DNA of 64,000 nt from Planctomycetaceae bacterium (GCA_021372005.1 JAJFVC010000094.1:52318-116317), one strand, 5' to 3'. Shown: positions 18,498 to 27,728, numbered from the stretch's first letter. The notes: generated by a model from the sequence alone, not told the origin. Translations and numbers: made by a program.

Positions 18498-19037
18498 ATG
18501 GCGTCGACTCGGTCCAATTTGGTTTGTGCGTTCGGTCCGATATTGCTCGGCGCGGCTCTTTGCAGCGGGTTGACCGGTTGTGTCGAACGGCGGATGACCG
18601 TTCGGACGAACCCGCCTGGGGCGTTGCTGTACGTCGACGACTACAAAGTCGGCGTGACGCCGATTTCGACCAGCTTCATCTACTACGGGAAGCGAAAGAT
18701 CCAGTTGGTCAAGGACGGTTACGAAACCTTGACGGTCACGCAGTCGATCTCGCCCCCGTGGTATGAATATCCGGTGTTGGATTTCGTGTCGGAAAATTGT
18801 GTGCCGGGCCAAATCCGCGACCAGCGAACGCTCGATTTTCAGTTGCGTCCGCAAGTGGTCGTGCCCACCGAGCAATTGCTTTCGCGGGCCGAACAGACTC
18901 GTCAGAGCGTCCACGCGACGTCGAACGTCGCCGCACCGGGCGCAACCACGCGGACGATTCCTCGGAACGGTCCCGAAATGGTTCCTGCCCCGCAAGCCGT
19001 CGGCGGTCAACCCACCTATCCCATGCCGCCGCAATAG
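18498..19037 (+). CDS. PEGA-domain lipoprotein
   Basis: 179 residues with a lipoprotein signal: hydrophobic stretch and lipobox LTGC, lipidated Cys at about 28. A PEGA-type domain follows (VRTNPPGALLYVDDYKVGVTP), a small beta fold common in cell-envelope proteins. The C-terminal third is Pro/Ala/Thr-rich and probably disordered. GGAGGCGG sits 7 bases before the ATG, and TATACT at 18451-18456 may be its -10 box. It likely sits at the inner face of the outer membrane; the role is unknown. Confidence 0.85.
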   Translation: MASTRSNLVCAFGPILLGAALCSGLTGCVERRMTVRTNPPGALLYVDDYKVGVTPISTSFIYYGKRKIQLVKDGYETLTVTQSISPPWYEYPVLDFVSENCVPGQIRDQRTLDFQLRPQVVVPTEQLLSRAEQTRQSVHATSNVAAPGATTRTIPRNGPEMVPAPQAVGGQPTYPMPPQ

Positions 19038-19127
19038 CGAATCGGCCCAACGACGCGCGGTTTGGACGTTCGCTCCGGCTGTTTGCCTCCCTTTCGCTTG
19101 GACCTTCCAGATGGTACGCTGGCTTCG

Positions 19128-20204
19128 ATGCTATCTTTTTTGTTTGTGACCTGTCAGATTGGGGCGGAGCGAGCCGTCAAGGGGGAAGTGGCCCACCATT
19201 GGCCGGGCTTCCGATTCGCCTTTTCGCAACCCGGTTTTCTTACGTTCAAACTGCCCGAGCCGCATCGGTTGCCGGATGATTTTGATCTGAATTCAGTCTT
19301 TGCCCGGGCCAGCGGGTTTTCGTTGGGCAAAGTCACCAATCCGTCTTCCGAAAAAATGGTCGACGAAGTGTGGGGGCAATGTGGCGAATATGCAATTCAG
19401 CGAGTTCACGTTTGGGAACGAGATCGGGCCGTGCCGGGCGAGCACCGTTATGAGCCCGGACTGACCGACGCGGCCCGCGAGGTTCACCAGCAGTTGATCG
19501 CGTGTTGCCCGCGGCCACAGTGTTTGGCCCGAACGGCGTCAGACTGGGCAGTGCCGGCAAAACAGGGTGAGTTGGTTTTGGATTGCATTTTGGTTTCGCC
19601 CGAGCTCTGGTGGGTGGGCTATCACCGGGTGGCATCCGTCGCGTCGAGCTATCCGGGCGGAATGATGTCGTTGACGTTGCCGGCGGAGGCCGTGTCGCGG
19701 GCGTGGCTGAAGATGGAGGAGGGTTTGCGGTGGTCGGGTTTGCCGATCCCTCGTGGGGCGCAAGTGGCGGAGATCGGCAGCGCGCCGGGCGGGGCCAGCC
19801 AAGCGATGTTGGCCCGCGGGCTGAAGGTCACCGGCATCGATCCGGCGGAAATGGCACCGGCAGTGCTCAGCCATCCCAGCTTTACCCATATTCGTCGTCG
19901 CAGCCCCCAGGTGCGGCGTCGTGACTTCCGCAAGATCCGCTGGTTGACGGCCGACATGAATGTCGCGCCCAACTACACGCTCGACGCGATCGAGGCGATC
20001 GTTACGCATTCCGAAGTGAGCATTCGCGGCATGTTGTTGACGCTCAAGCTGCCCGACTGGCAGTTGGCCGACCAGGTGCCGGAATATCTCAAACGTATTC
20101 AAAGTTGGGGGTACAACCTCATTCGAGCGCGGCAGCTTTTGCACAACCGGCGGGAATTTTGCGTGGCCGCGCTTCAAAAACCGTTTCGACGCAAGTCTTC
20201 TTGA
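19128..20204 (+). CDS. RlmM-like (FtsJ-fold) SAM-dependent methyltransferase
   Basis: 358 residues from ATG 19128. The N-terminal half (MLSFLFVTCQIGAERAVKGE) looks like the THUMP-like domain of RlmM, and the C-terminal half is a Rossmann methyltransferase with motif I EIGSAPGGASQAML near 215-228 and a KLPDW segment near 307. RlmM 2'-O-methylates C2498 of 23S rRNA; an RNA methylation role is likely here but the exact site is inferred. The frame stays open 66 bases further upstream to 19062, but the chosen start matches the family. A hairpin at 20229-20253 may end the transcript. Confidence 0.82.
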   Translation: MLSFLFVTCQIGAERAVKGEVAHHWPGFRFAFSQPGFLTFKLPEPHRLPDDFDLNSVFARASGFSLGKVTNPSSEKMVDEVWGQCGEYAIQRVHVWERDRAVPGEHRYEPGLTDAAREVHQQLIACCPRPQCLARTASDWAVPAKQGELVLDCILVSPELWWVGYHRVASVASSYPGGMMSLTLPAEAVSRAWLKMEEGLRWSGLPIPRGAQVAEIGSAPGGASQAMLARGLKVTGIDPAEMAPAVLSHPSFTHIRRRSPQVRRRDFRKIRWLTADMNVAPNYTLDAIEAIVTHSEVSIRGMLLTLKLPDWQLADQVPEYLKRIQSWGYNLIRARQLLHNRREFCVAALQKPFRRKSS

Positions 20205-20228
20205 CCTGCCCAATCGGCGGGAATCGCC

Positions 20229-20253
20229 TAAACCAGGGTGAGCTACTGGTTTA
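20229..20253 (+). terminator. Possible terminator after the RlmM-like gene
   Basis: TAAACCAG and CTGGTTTA form an 8-bp stem with a 9-base loop, 25 bases after the stop, followed by TTTTAT. The stem is A/T-rich at its base, so strength is modest. Confidence 0.42.
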
Positions 20254-20388
20254 TTTTATCAAAAGCGCAAAGCCGGTTTTTTGGGTATGTTTTCTCGCTA
20301 TGTCAAAGCGGAACGCGCATGAGTGTCATTCAAGGAAGAGGGAATGTTCCGCCGATTCACGCTGTAAAGTGAGTCGCGCGTCGGATGG

Positions 20389-20417
20389 TTGACGTTCTCA
20401 GTGGGGACTCATAAAAT
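20389..20417 (+). promoter_or_regulatory. Sigma-70-type promoter of the GND-Y repeat gene
   Basis: TTGACG (20389-20394), 17 bases, TAAAAT (20412-20417). Transcription would start near 20424, about 50 bases before the ATG at 20476. This rules out the upstream in-frame start at 20389. Confidence 0.7.
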
Positions 20418-20475
20418 ACCCATCTTCGCTTTTTTCCGGCTTTCCGGGCAGCTCACGGCGGGAGGTGATAATCTG

Positions 20476-22653
20476 ATGTCTGCGTGCTGGATTCGGCCAC
20501 GTATTTTGGGTGTCCTGCTGTGCGTTGTCGTCGTCGGATGGAGCTCCATGACGGTGGTCGCCGCCGACGATCAAGTAAAATCGGACAAAGCGGCGTCATC
20601 GAACCAAGCGGATAAGTCTGCCCGACCGGAGCAGGCCGTCGACAAGAACGCGGCGGAGAAAAAATCGGCCGCCGCCAAGACCTCGTCGACCAACACGGTC
20701 GGCGAGCCGTTGGCCCCAGGCATGATGAAGTTGCTCCGCGACGAAATCGCGACGGGCATTCAGAATCGCGGCATCGGCGATCGTTTCGCGCGATTCCAGT
20801 CTTACGCGATCGGGCGGGTCAGTGCGACAGCCGGTGCGTACACCGGGTCCGAGCTAACCGGCAATTGCCGACTCCAGTGGTACAATCACCTGATGCGTGA
20901 TTTTATGGCGGCGCCGGCCGAGGCCGAGCAATTCACCCGCCAGTTGCACAAAGCCGCGATGAGGCCGAACGACGGGCTGGCTCGGGCGTTGGCCATCGCA
21001 TCGGTCAAGATGGACGCCGGCGAGCGAAAACCGCGGGCCTACGCCGTGCCGGACTCACCGGAGAAGGCGTTGGATTTGGTTCGGCAAGCGTTGACCGGCG
21101 CGCAAGTGGCGTACAACCAGGCGTTGTCGCCGCTGAGCAAGTCGGAGATTCAGGAGTTGCAGACGTATCTGGTGCCGGTGCTTTCCACGCAAAATCAGGT
21201 GGGGCACACGATCGCCGATCGGAGCACGGGTCGGCGTCTCTGCGATCTGATGGAGCGAATGGACCGTCCGGCGATCTTCGCCACCGCCGAGGCGTTGGCT
21301 CCCTTGGCCGACGTTCGGGTGTTGGAACAGCTTAAGTCGTTGCCGGCCGAAGGCCATGTGAACGTGCCGGGCGTCAGCGGTCCGGTCGCGGCAAAGATCG
21401 AGACCCCCAGCGGCGCGATCGTCATCGGCGGCAAGGGGAACAACGTCTATCGGCTCGACGAAATGCGAGACGTGGCCGTGGTGATCGATCTGGGCGGAAA
21501 TGACACCTACTACGACGGCGCCGTGGGACCCGATCGGCCGGTCTTGATCGTGCTCGACCTGTCGGGCAACGACGTGTATCGCGGAAGCGCCCCCGGCATT
21601 CAGGGCGCGGCGGTGCTGGGCGTCTCGATGTTGGTCGATCTGTCGGGCAACGATGTGTATCAGGCCGAGGACGTGGCGCAGGGTTCCGCGTTGGCCGGCG
21701 TCGGCATCCTGGTCGATTGTGCCGGCGACGATCGTTACACGGGCATTCGTCGCGTGCAAGGTACCGCGGTCGGCGGCATTGGCATCCTGATCGACCGGGC
21801 CGGCAAGGACGATTATCATGCGGCGATGTGGGCCCAAGGCGTCGGCGGTCCACTGGGCTTCGGATTGCTGGAGGATGTTTCGGGCAACGACCATTATTAT
21901 TGCGGCGGCATGTGGCGCGATTCTTACTATCCCGAAACGCCCGGCTACGAAGGCTGGGGGCAGGGCGTCGGCGGCGGCATTCGGCAGGTGGCCAGCGGCG
22001 GTATCGGCGTGATTCTCGACGGCGCCGGCGACGACGTCTATGAGTTCGACTATCTCGCCCACGGCGGCGGCTATTGGTGCGGGCTCGGTTTCGCGCGCGA
22101 TTTCGGCGGCAACGATCAGCGGTTGATTACGCGGACCGCCTACGACGGAAGCCCTCGCCAATACGCTGATTTCCAGCGGTTTGGCTGCGGTTGGGGTTGT
22201 CATTACGCCTTGGGCTTCTGCTTCGACGACGCCGGCAACGACGCGTACGAAGGCACGATTATGGGCACCGGCATGGCGTGGGACTGCTCGATGGGCGTCC
22301 TGTGCGACCTCGCCGGCGACGATACCTACAAAGCCACCGGCGGCATCACGCAGGGCACCGGCGCCCAGATGGGCTTTGGAATCCTGTTCGACTACAACGG
22401 CAACGACACGTACGAAGGTTACGGCCAGGGCTATGCGGCGCCTGGCATTTCCTATCATCAGTTGCCCGGCTGCGGCGGCAATTTCGCCTTCCTGGTCGAC
22501 TACGGCGGTAAGGATAATTACGGCTGCGAAGCGGATAACAATTGCTATATCCAACGCGGCGACCAGGGTGGATTCCTGATCGATCGGCCGCGTCGGGATG
22601 AGATCGGGGCGACGGCGACGGCGAAACCCGCTCATCCGTCCAGGGGTTCGTAA
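20476..22653 (+). CDS. Secreted GND-Y repeat protein (predicted beta-solenoid)
   Basis: 725 residues. GGAGGTGA 7 bases upstream and the promoter at 20389-20417 fix the ATG. A signal peptide covers about 1-33 (hydrophobic LGVLLCVVVVGWSSM, cleavage near VAA). Residues 35-75 are Lys/Ala/Ser-rich and disordered, and 80-330 form a helical region. From about 335 to 705 there are about a dozen repeats of 26-43 residues with the core D-x2-G-[ND]-D-x-Y followed by G-rich, often QG-containing turns. The regular Asp/Asn/Gly spacing suggests a calcium-binding or simple beta-solenoid surface protein, though classical RTX nonapeptides are absent. The next gene follows after 33 bases. Confidence 0.75.
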   Translation: MSACWIRPRILGVLLCVVVVGWSSMTVVAADDQVKSDKAASSNQADKSARPEQAVDKNAAEKKSAAAKTSSTNTVGEPLAPGMMKLLRDEIATGIQNRGIGDRFARFQSYAIGRVSATAGAYTGSELTGNCRLQWYNHLMRDFMAAPAEAEQFTRQLHKAAMRPNDGLARALAIASVKMDAGERKPRAYAVPDSPEKALDLVRQALTGAQVAYNQALSPLSKSEIQELQTYLVPVLSTQNQVGHTIADRSTGRRLCDLMERMDRPAIFATAEALAPLADVRVLEQLKSLPAEGHVNVPGVSGPVAAKIETPSGAIVIGGKGNNVYRLDEMRDVAVVIDLGGNDTYYDGAVGPDRPVLIVLDLSGNDVYRGSAPGIQGAAVLGVSMLVDLSGNDVYQAEDVAQGSALAGVGILVDCAGDDRYTGIRRVQGTAVGGIGILIDRAGKDDYHAAMWAQGVGGPLGFGLLEDVSGNDHYYCGGMWRDSYYPETPGYEGWGQGVGGGIRQVASGGIGVILDGAGDDVYEFDYLAHGGGYWCGLGFARDFGGNDQRLITRTAYDGSPRQYADFQRFGCGWGCHYALGFCFDDAGNDAYEGTIMGTGMAWDCSMGVLCDLAGDDTYKATGGITQGTGAQMGFGILFDYNGNDTYEGYGQGYAAPGISYHQLPGCGGNFAFLVDYGGKDNYGCEADNNCYIQRGDQGGFLIDRPRRDEIGATATAKPAHPSRGS
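21478..22590 (+). repeat. Tandem GND-Y repeat array inside the secreted protein
   Basis: About 12 in-frame copies of a unit encoding hydrophobic-x-x-D-x2-G-[ND]-D-x-Y plus a glycine-rich turn. Examples of the core are DLGGNDTYY, DLSGNDVYR, DLSGNDVYQ, DCAGDDRYT, DRAGKDDYH, DVSGNDHYY, DGAGDDVYE, DDAGNDAYE, DLAGDDTYK, DYNGNDTYE and DYGGKDNYG. Boundaries are approximate. Confidence 0.75.
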
Positions 22654-22686
22654 CGTCTTGCACGCTTGATACGGAGGTCTATCGCG

Positions 22687-23835
22687 ATGCTTCATGCCAA
22701 ACGAATTGGCTCGGCGCTGGTCTGCGCGGCCGGCTTGTTGTTCGTCGAATGGTGCGCCGGAGCGGACGTGGCGTCGACAACGGATGCGAAGTCGGCGAAA
22801 GCCGCCGCGGCTCCCGCGGCCAAACCCGTCAAAAAGCTGACGCCCGAGCAAGAGGCGTTGCGCGATCGGGTGCGGGCCACCCTGGCGACGCAGCAGAAAC
22901 CGCTGTTCAACACGCAACAAAACTCGGCGGCCGAAATCATCAATTGCTGTCTGGCGTTCGGGTGCAATTCGGAAGTGCAACTCGACGGCGACGACGGCAA
23001 ACCGATCAACGGAATCACCTGTCTGTGTTGGAACTATCCATGCGCCGGCCGTGAGATGCTCGGGTTCGATCGGAAACACATCGCTGCGCGGGTCGGATAC
23101 GGCTATCAGCAATATCCCGGCGAGTTTTTGGCCACCTTGGCCCTGTCGCGCGTGCCGGCCACCTATCCGGTCCGCTCCGGACGCAACACCCGCACCGTGG
23201 CCGATCTGGTCGAGGCCGAAAAACTGGGCTGCCGCGCCGGCGAGGATCTGTCGCTCAAGCTGATCGGACTGGCGTTCTACGTTGACGAGCCGCAGTGGAA
23301 AAACGACTTGGGTGAAACCTGGTCGATCGAGCGAATGATCCGAGAGGAAATGGCGCAGCCGGTCGTCACGGCGTCCGAAGGCGGGTTGAACCGTCTGATG
23401 GGTTTGAGCTACGCGGTCGATCGCCGCGTGAAGCGAGGGCAGCCGGTTGATGGGCAATATCAACGAGCGAAAAAGTTCACTACCGATTTTCAGGAGTTCG
23501 CTCTGCAACTGCAAAACTCGGACGGCAGTTGGGGACCCTATTTCCTAGCGGCGCGCAGCGCCGGCGGCGATCCGTCGAACCAACTGCGTTCTTCCGGCCG
23601 GATTCTCGAGTGGCTCGTCTACTCGTTGCCGGCGTCGAAACTCGAAGACGCGCGGGTGATGCGAGCGGTCGACTACGTCAACGGCCTGTTGAGCAGCGAT
23701 CGGTTTCAGTGGGGCACGCCGTCGCTGTCGACGCGAGAGATCACCGCGGTGGGCCATGCCCTGCATGCGCTGCAGATTTATGACAGCCGCGTATTTCGCC
23801 CGGCCGATGTCGCCGTCGCCGTAACCCAGGATTGA
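22687..23835 (+). CDS. Secreted alpha/alpha-toroid-like (prenyltransferase/squalene-cyclase repeat) protein
   Basis: 382 residues. ACGGAGG 9 bases before the ATG fixes the start. A signal peptide covers about 1-26 (IGSALVCAAGLLFVEWCAG) and a Lys/Ala-rich linker follows. QNSDGSWGPYF near 277-287 is like the QW motif of terpene cyclase/prenyltransferase repeats, and helical segments (LEWLVYSLPA, VDYVNGLLS, VGHALHALQIYD) fit the barrel. Several Cys residues (NCCLAFGC, CLCWNYPC) are unusual. It is cotranscribed with the repeat protein, and both are exported. It ends 11 bases from the convergent lexA stop. Catalytic activity is not implied. Confidence 0.7.
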   Translation: MLHAKRIGSALVCAAGLLFVEWCAGADVASTTDAKSAKAAAAPAAKPVKKLTPEQEALRDRVRATLATQQKPLFNTQQNSAAEIINCCLAFGCNSEVQLDGDDGKPINGITCLCWNYPCAGREMLGFDRKHIAARVGYGYQQYPGEFLATLALSRVPATYPVRSGRNTRTVADLVEAEKLGCRAGEDLSLKLIGLAFYVDEPQWKNDLGETWSIERMIREEMAQPVVTASEGGLNRLMGLSYAVDRRVKRGQPVDGQYQRAKKFTTDFQEFALQLQNSDGSWGPYFLAARSAGGDPSNQLRSSGRILEWLVYSLPASKLEDARVMRAVDYVNGLLSSDRFQWGTPSLSTREITAVGHALHALQIYDSRVFRPADVAVAVTQD

Positions 23836-23846
23836 AAAAAGCGGCG

Positions 23847-24455
23847 TCAACCGACCTTTCGCACCACGCCGACCACGACGCCGAGCACCTGGGCGTTTTT
23901 GACGAAGATCGGCTTCATCGCCGAATTGGCCGGCTCCAGACGGATGCGGTTTTTTTCGGGGAACCAACGCTTTAACGTGGCTTCGCCCTCGTCGGTGATG
24001 GCCACGACGATTTGTCCCTTGCGGGCCGTGCGCTGTTTCTGCACGATGACGTAGTCGCCGTCGGCGATCTGGTCCTCGATCATCGATTCGCCGCACACAC
24101 GCAACGCGAAAAGACTTCGACGGCCGGGATCGAACATCTCTTGGAAGTCGATCCGCTCGTTTTGTTCGATCGCCTCGTGCAAGACGCCGGCCGCGATGGC
24201 CCCGGCCAACGGCAGCCCCCGCGCGTCGATCGGCTCGGCGACCAACTCGATGGCCCGGGAACGGTTCGGCTCGCGGAAGATCAGCCCTTTCTTTTCAAGG
24301 GCCTTCAGATGGCACACCACGCCGTTGGGCGATCGGATGCCGAACTCCGCGGCGATCTCGCGGACGGTGGGGCCGTAGCCGCGGCCGCGAATTTTGTCAC
24401 GAATAAACTGATAGACCTCGCGTTGACGTTCGGTCAAATGGGCCTGTGGATCCAT
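23847..24455 (-). CDS. lexA: LexA repressor
   Basis: 202 residues with an N-terminal winged helix (TVREIAAEFGIRSPNGVVCHL at 30-50) and a C-terminal S24 autoprotease domain: cleavage site A89-G90 in GAIAAGVL, catalytic S124 (CGESM) and K162 (EATLKRW). It represses SOS genes and self-cleaves on RecA filament contact. The ATG at 24455 (MDPQAHLTERQREVYQF) fits the family and has GGGGAG upstream. It has its own promoter overlapped by an inverted repeat at 24498-24527, just after the end of proB. Confidence 0.95.
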   Translation of the reverse strand: MDPQAHLTERQREVYQFIRDKIRGRGYGPTVREIAAEFGIRSPNGVVCHLKALEKKGLIFREPNRSRAIELVAEPIDARGLPLAGAIAAGVLHEAIEQNERIDFQEMFDPGRRSLFALRVCGESMIEDQIADGDYVIVQKQRTARKGQIVVAITDEGEATLKRWFPEKNRIRLEPANSAMKPIFVKNAQVLGVVVGVVRKVG

Positions 24456-24497
24456 GGTCTTCGCTCCCCCCGACGGCAACAGAATCGATGCTGAACA

Positions 24498-24527
24498 AGT
24501 GTACAACATCCCGCCGTACACTGTCAA
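24498..24527 (-). promoter_or_regulatory. lexA promoter with overlapping inverted repeat (candidate LexA operator)
   Basis: On the minus strand TTGACA (24527-24522), 18 bases, TACACT (24503-24498). A perfect 7-base inverted repeat, AGTGTAC (24498-24504) and GTACACT (24516-24522) with an 11-base spacer, covers both boxes. Autorepression by LexA would be expected. Caveat: TACACT is also a common -10 box in this window, so one arm could be coincidence. Confidence 0.55.
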
Positions 24528-25678
24528 GAGGTTTTGCGAGACGTCACGACCATGTTGTCGCGATGGATGACCTCGTCGTACGGGCAACTGCCCAACACCT
24601 CGGCGATTTGCCGAGTTTTCAGACCTTTGATCCGGCGCACTTGATCGGCGTCGTAATTGGACAGCCCGCGGGCGAACTCGACGCCGTCGGGTCCGCGGAC
24701 GGCCACCACGTCGCCTTTTTCAAACCGGCCCTCGACGTCCACTACGCCGGCGGCCAGCAGACTGCGCCCTTTGCGTTCGACGGCCGCCTGCGCGCCGGCG
24801 TCGAGCGTCAGTCGGCCTCGCGGTTTTACGGTCAGGCCGATCCAACGTTTGCGCGAGGCGACCCGGCGACCCTGCGCCAAAAACAGCGTGCCCACGGTCT
24901 CGGCGGCCAGAATGCGCGACAGCACGTTGGCGTCGCCGCCTGAGGCGATGATCACATTTTCGCCGCCGGTGGTAGCCAACCGGGCCGCTTCGAGCTTGCT
25001 GGCCATGCCGCCTTTGCTCAGACCGCCGAGCCGGTCGTGGACCAACTCGGACAGCGAGGCGTCCAATTGCTCGACGGTCGGAATGACGTGGCTGCCCGGC
25101 CGTCGCGGATCGCCGTCAAACAGCCCGTCTACGTCCGAAAGCAGCACCAACAGCGGCGCGCGGATCAGATTGGTCACGATGGCCGCCAGTCGATCGTTGT
25201 CGCCGAACGTGTTTTGGAGCTCTTCGACCGCGACCGTGTCGTTTTCGTTGATGATCGGCACCGCGCCGAGCTGCAACAGCGTCACCAACGTGTTGCGGGC
25301 GTTCAGATAGCGCAATCGATGCTCGAGATCCTCGGCGGTCAGCAACACTTGGGCGGCGTGCAGGCCGTGCCGGTGAAGGCATCGCTCGTAGGCTTCGACC
25401 AAAATGCTTTGTCCGACGGCGGCCACCGCCTGCAATTGGGCCGTATCGGTCGGACGCGACTTCAGACCCAAGCGGCCCATCCCGGCGCCGACCGCTCCCG
25501 AGCTGACCAGCACCACCTTGCGGCCGGTCGCCGTGACGCGATGGACCTGGTTGGCCAACTGCTCGATGCGGTCTTCGTTGAGCTGTCCGTCGTCGCGGGT
25601 CAGCACGCGCGTGCCCACCTTGACGACGATCGTTGTGGCCAGGGCGGCGATTTCTTGTCGGAGCAGGTCTACCACCAT
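24524..25678 (-). CDS. proB: Glutamate 5-kinase
   Basis: Phosphorylates glutamate in the first step of proline synthesis. 384 residues: an amino acid kinase domain (VVKVGTRVLT at the start, SSGAVGAGMG, NENDTVAVEE, LSDVDGLFDGDPR) and a C-terminal PUA domain from about 280 (AGVVDVEGRFEKGDVV). This is the full two-domain form. The ATG at 25678 has GAGGG upstream; a TTG at 25708 would overlap the trpS end. It follows trpS closely. proA is not in the window. Confidence 0.94.
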   Translation of the reverse strand: MVVDLLRQEIAALATTIVVKVGTRVLTRDDGQLNEDRIEQLANQVHRVTATGRKVVLVSSGAVGAGMGRLGLKSRPTDTAQLQAVAAVGQSILVEAYERCLHRHGLHAAQVLLTAEDLEHRLRYLNARNTLVTLLQLGAVPIINENDTVAVEELQNTFGDNDRLAAIVTNLIRAPLLVLLSDVDGLFDGDPRRPGSHVIPTVEQLDASLSELVHDRLGGLSKGGMASKLEAARLATTGGENVIIASGGDANVLSRILAAETVGTLFLAQGRRVASRKRWIGLTVKPRGRLTLDAGAQAAVERKGRSLLAAGVVDVEGRFEKGDVVAVRGPDGVEFARGLSNYDADQVRRIKGLKTRQIAEVLGSCPYDEVIHRDNMVVTSRKTS

Positions 25679-25698
25679 GATACCCTCGGTCGGGATCG

Positions 25699-26667
25699 TC
25701 ACTGCCAAACGCCGCAGGCCTGTTGGGCTCGACGCAACACCTCGGCGGCCTTTTTGCGCGCCACGGCGGCGCCGTCGCCCAAAATCTCTCGCACCCGATC
25801 CTCATGGGCCGCGAACTCGACGCGCCGCGCCCGGGCCTCGGCGAAATAGTCGACCGATGCGTCGGCTAACGCCTTTTTCACCTCGCCGTAGCCGAAGCCG
25901 CCGCGACGGTATTTTTCGGCCATCGCTTCGCACGCGTCGTCGGCGGCGAACAACGAATACAGTTGGAAAAGAGGATCCGTGCCCGGCTCTTTGGGCTGGT
26001 CCATCGGCCGCGAGTCGGTCACGATCCGCATGATTTGCTTGCGCAGCGACTTCGGCTCCTCAAAAATGTCGAGCGTGTTGCCGTAGCTTTTCGACATTTT
26101 TTCGCCGTCGACGCCGGGCACGCGGGCCGAGGCGTCCAGCAGCTTCGCCTTCGGCAGCACCAACGTTTCGCCGAATTCGTGGTTGAAGCTGCCGGCTAGG
26201 TCGCGGGCCACCTCGATGTGTTGGACCTGATCCTCGCCGACCGGCACGATGTCCGAATCGTAGGCCAAGATGTCGGCCGCCATCAGCACCGGGTAGTTGA
26301 ACAGCCCGGCGTCGGCCGAAAGCCCTTTGGCCTTTTTATCCTTGTAGGCGTGGCATCGTTCGAGCAGGCCCATCGGCGCGCCGGTCGTCAACAGCCAGCA
26401 AAGCTCGGAAACCTCGGGCACGTCGGATTGGACGAACAGGGTCGCACGGTTGGGGTCGAGCCCGAGCGCCAAAAAGTCCAACGCCGCGTCGAGCGTGTTT
26501 TGCAGCAACGTTTGCCGATTGCGGACGGTCGTCAGGGCGTGCAGATTGGCGATAAAGTAAAAGGCGTTTTCCCGCTCGCCTTGCAGTTCGATGTATTGAC
26601 GGATCGCGCCGAAATAGTTGCCCCAGTGGAATCGGCCCGTCGGTTGAATGCCGGATAAAATTCGCAT
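25699..26667 (-). CDS. trpS: Tryptophanyl-tRNA synthetase
   Basis: Class I synthetase charging tRNA-Trp. 322 residues, the usual bacterial size, with [17 protein letters not shown] (HIGH-like HWGN at 14-17), [15 protein letters not shown] and KMSKS at 190-194. It lies between pyrD (44 bases upstream) and proB (20 bases downstream) and is probably read from the pyrD promoter. Confidence 0.96.
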   Translation of the reverse strand: MRILSGIQPTGRFHWGNYFGAIRQYIELQGERENAFYFIANLHALTTVRNRQTLLQNTLDAALDFLALGLDPNRATLFVQSDVPEVSELCWLLTTGAPMGLLERCHAYKDKKAKGLSADAGLFNYPVLMAADILAYDSDIVPVGEDQVQHIEVARDLAGSFNHEFGETLVLPKAKLLDASARVPGVDGEKMSKSYGNTLDIFEEPKSLRKQIMRIVTDSRPMDQPKEPGTDPLFQLYSLFAADDACEAMAEKYRRGGFGYGEVKKALADASVDYFAEARARRVEFAAHEDRVREILGDGAAVARKKAAEVLRRAQQACGVWQ

Positions 26668-26711
26668 AACGTACGAAATCTAGATTCAGTGGTTTTTGGA
26701 TATTGGCGATG

Positions 26712-27638
26712 TCACTTCGATGGGGTCAGAGTTCCAACGATTTCGCCGACCGACGTGACGCCGAGCGAGGCCAAGGCTGCGGGCAGTTGGTCCACGAGTT
26801 GGACGCCGACCGTCGGATTGTAAAAATTGGCCGTGCCGATTTGGACCGCCGTGGCGCCGGTGACCAAAAACTCCATCACGTCGTCGATCGACGCGACGCC
26901 GCCGATGCCCATCAGCGGAATCTTGACGGCTCGGGCCACTTGGTAAACGATCCGCAAGGCGATCGGCTTGATGGCCGGGCCGCTCAATCCGCCCAGCACG
27001 TTGCCGAGGATCGGACGCCGATGACGCCAATCGACCGCCATGCCCAGACACGTGTTGATCAGCGACAGCGCGTCGGCCCCGCCGGCCTCGGCCGCTCGAG
27101 CCACCTCGGTCACGTCGGTCACGTTGGGCGTCAGCTTGGCCAAGATCGGCAGCGAGCAGGCCTGGCGGACGCCGGAGACCACGCGCTGGCACATCGCCGG
27201 ATTGGTGCCGAAGTCGACCCCGCCGCTGACGTTCGGACAGGACATGTTGAGTTCCATCGCCGAAATGCCCGGCAGCCCGTCCAAACGTTGGGCCAGCTCG
27301 ACGAATTGTTCGGCCGTCTTGCCGGCGACGCTTACGATCACGGCCGTGCCCAGCGATGCCAGGTATGGCAATTGTCGCTCGACAAACGCTTCGACGCCGT
27401 CGTTGTCCAGGCCGATCGAGTTCAGCAGGCCGCCGGTGGTTTCGATGGTTCGCGGCGGCGGATTGCCGGAACGCGGCTCTTGGGTGATCGTTTTGGGCAG
27501 GATCGCGCCCAACCGCGCGAGGTCGACCAGGCCGGCCATTTCGCGGGCATAGCCGAATGTGCCCGAGGCCACGGCGATCGGATTGGCCAGCCGGAGGCGT
27601 CCCAGTTGGACTTCGAGATGGACGTTGGCGTGATTCAC
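26712..27638 (-). CDS. pyrD: Dihydroorotate dehydrogenase, class 1B catalytic subunit
   Basis: FMN enzyme of pyrimidine synthesis. 308 residues with [13 protein letters not shown], the active-site loop [12 protein letters not shown] containing the class 1 catalytic Cys, KLTPNVTDV, and the FMN phosphate site [10 protein letters not shown] plus [12 protein letters not shown]. Class 1B enzymes need PyrK, encoded at 2145-3005. The start is GTG ([13 protein letters not shown]). A strong promoter lies at 27701-27728; pyrD, trpS and proB probably form one transcript. Confidence 0.95.
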   Translation of the reverse strand: MNHANVHLEVQLGRLRLANPIAVASGTFGYAREMAGLVDLARLGAILPKTITQEPRSGNPPPRTIETTGGLLNSIGLDNDGVEAFVERQLPYLASLGTAVIVSVAGKTAEQFVELAQRLDGLPGISAMELNMSCPNVSGGVDFGTNPAMCQRVVSGVRQACSLPILAKLTPNVTDVTEVARAAEAGGADALSLINTCLGMAVDWRHRRPILGNVLGGLSGPAIKPIALRIVYQVARAVKIPLMGIGGVASIDDVMEFLVTGATAVQIGTANFYNPTVGVQLVDQLPAALASLGVTSVGEIVGTLTPSK

Positions 27639-27700
27639 GGGCGATCGCGATCCGGCGGCGACAAAAAAGCCGCGAAAACAACCAAAAAGGCGAAACCGTT

Positions 27701-27728
27701 AGTGTAACGGTTTGCCGCCGGGTGTCAA
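27701..27728 (-). promoter_or_regulatory. Sigma-70-type promoter of pyrD-trpS-proB
   Basis: Minus-strand TTGACA (27728-27723), 16 bases, TACACT (27706-27701). The leader to the GTG at 27638 is about 56 bases. Confidence 0.72.

Noticed and set aside
21055..23514. 819-codon minus-strand open frame opposite the repeat and toroid-like genes
   Set aside because: Its repetitive VARQ/IDQDA pattern is the complement of the GND-Y repeats; both plus-strand genes have ribosome sites, signal peptides and a promoter.
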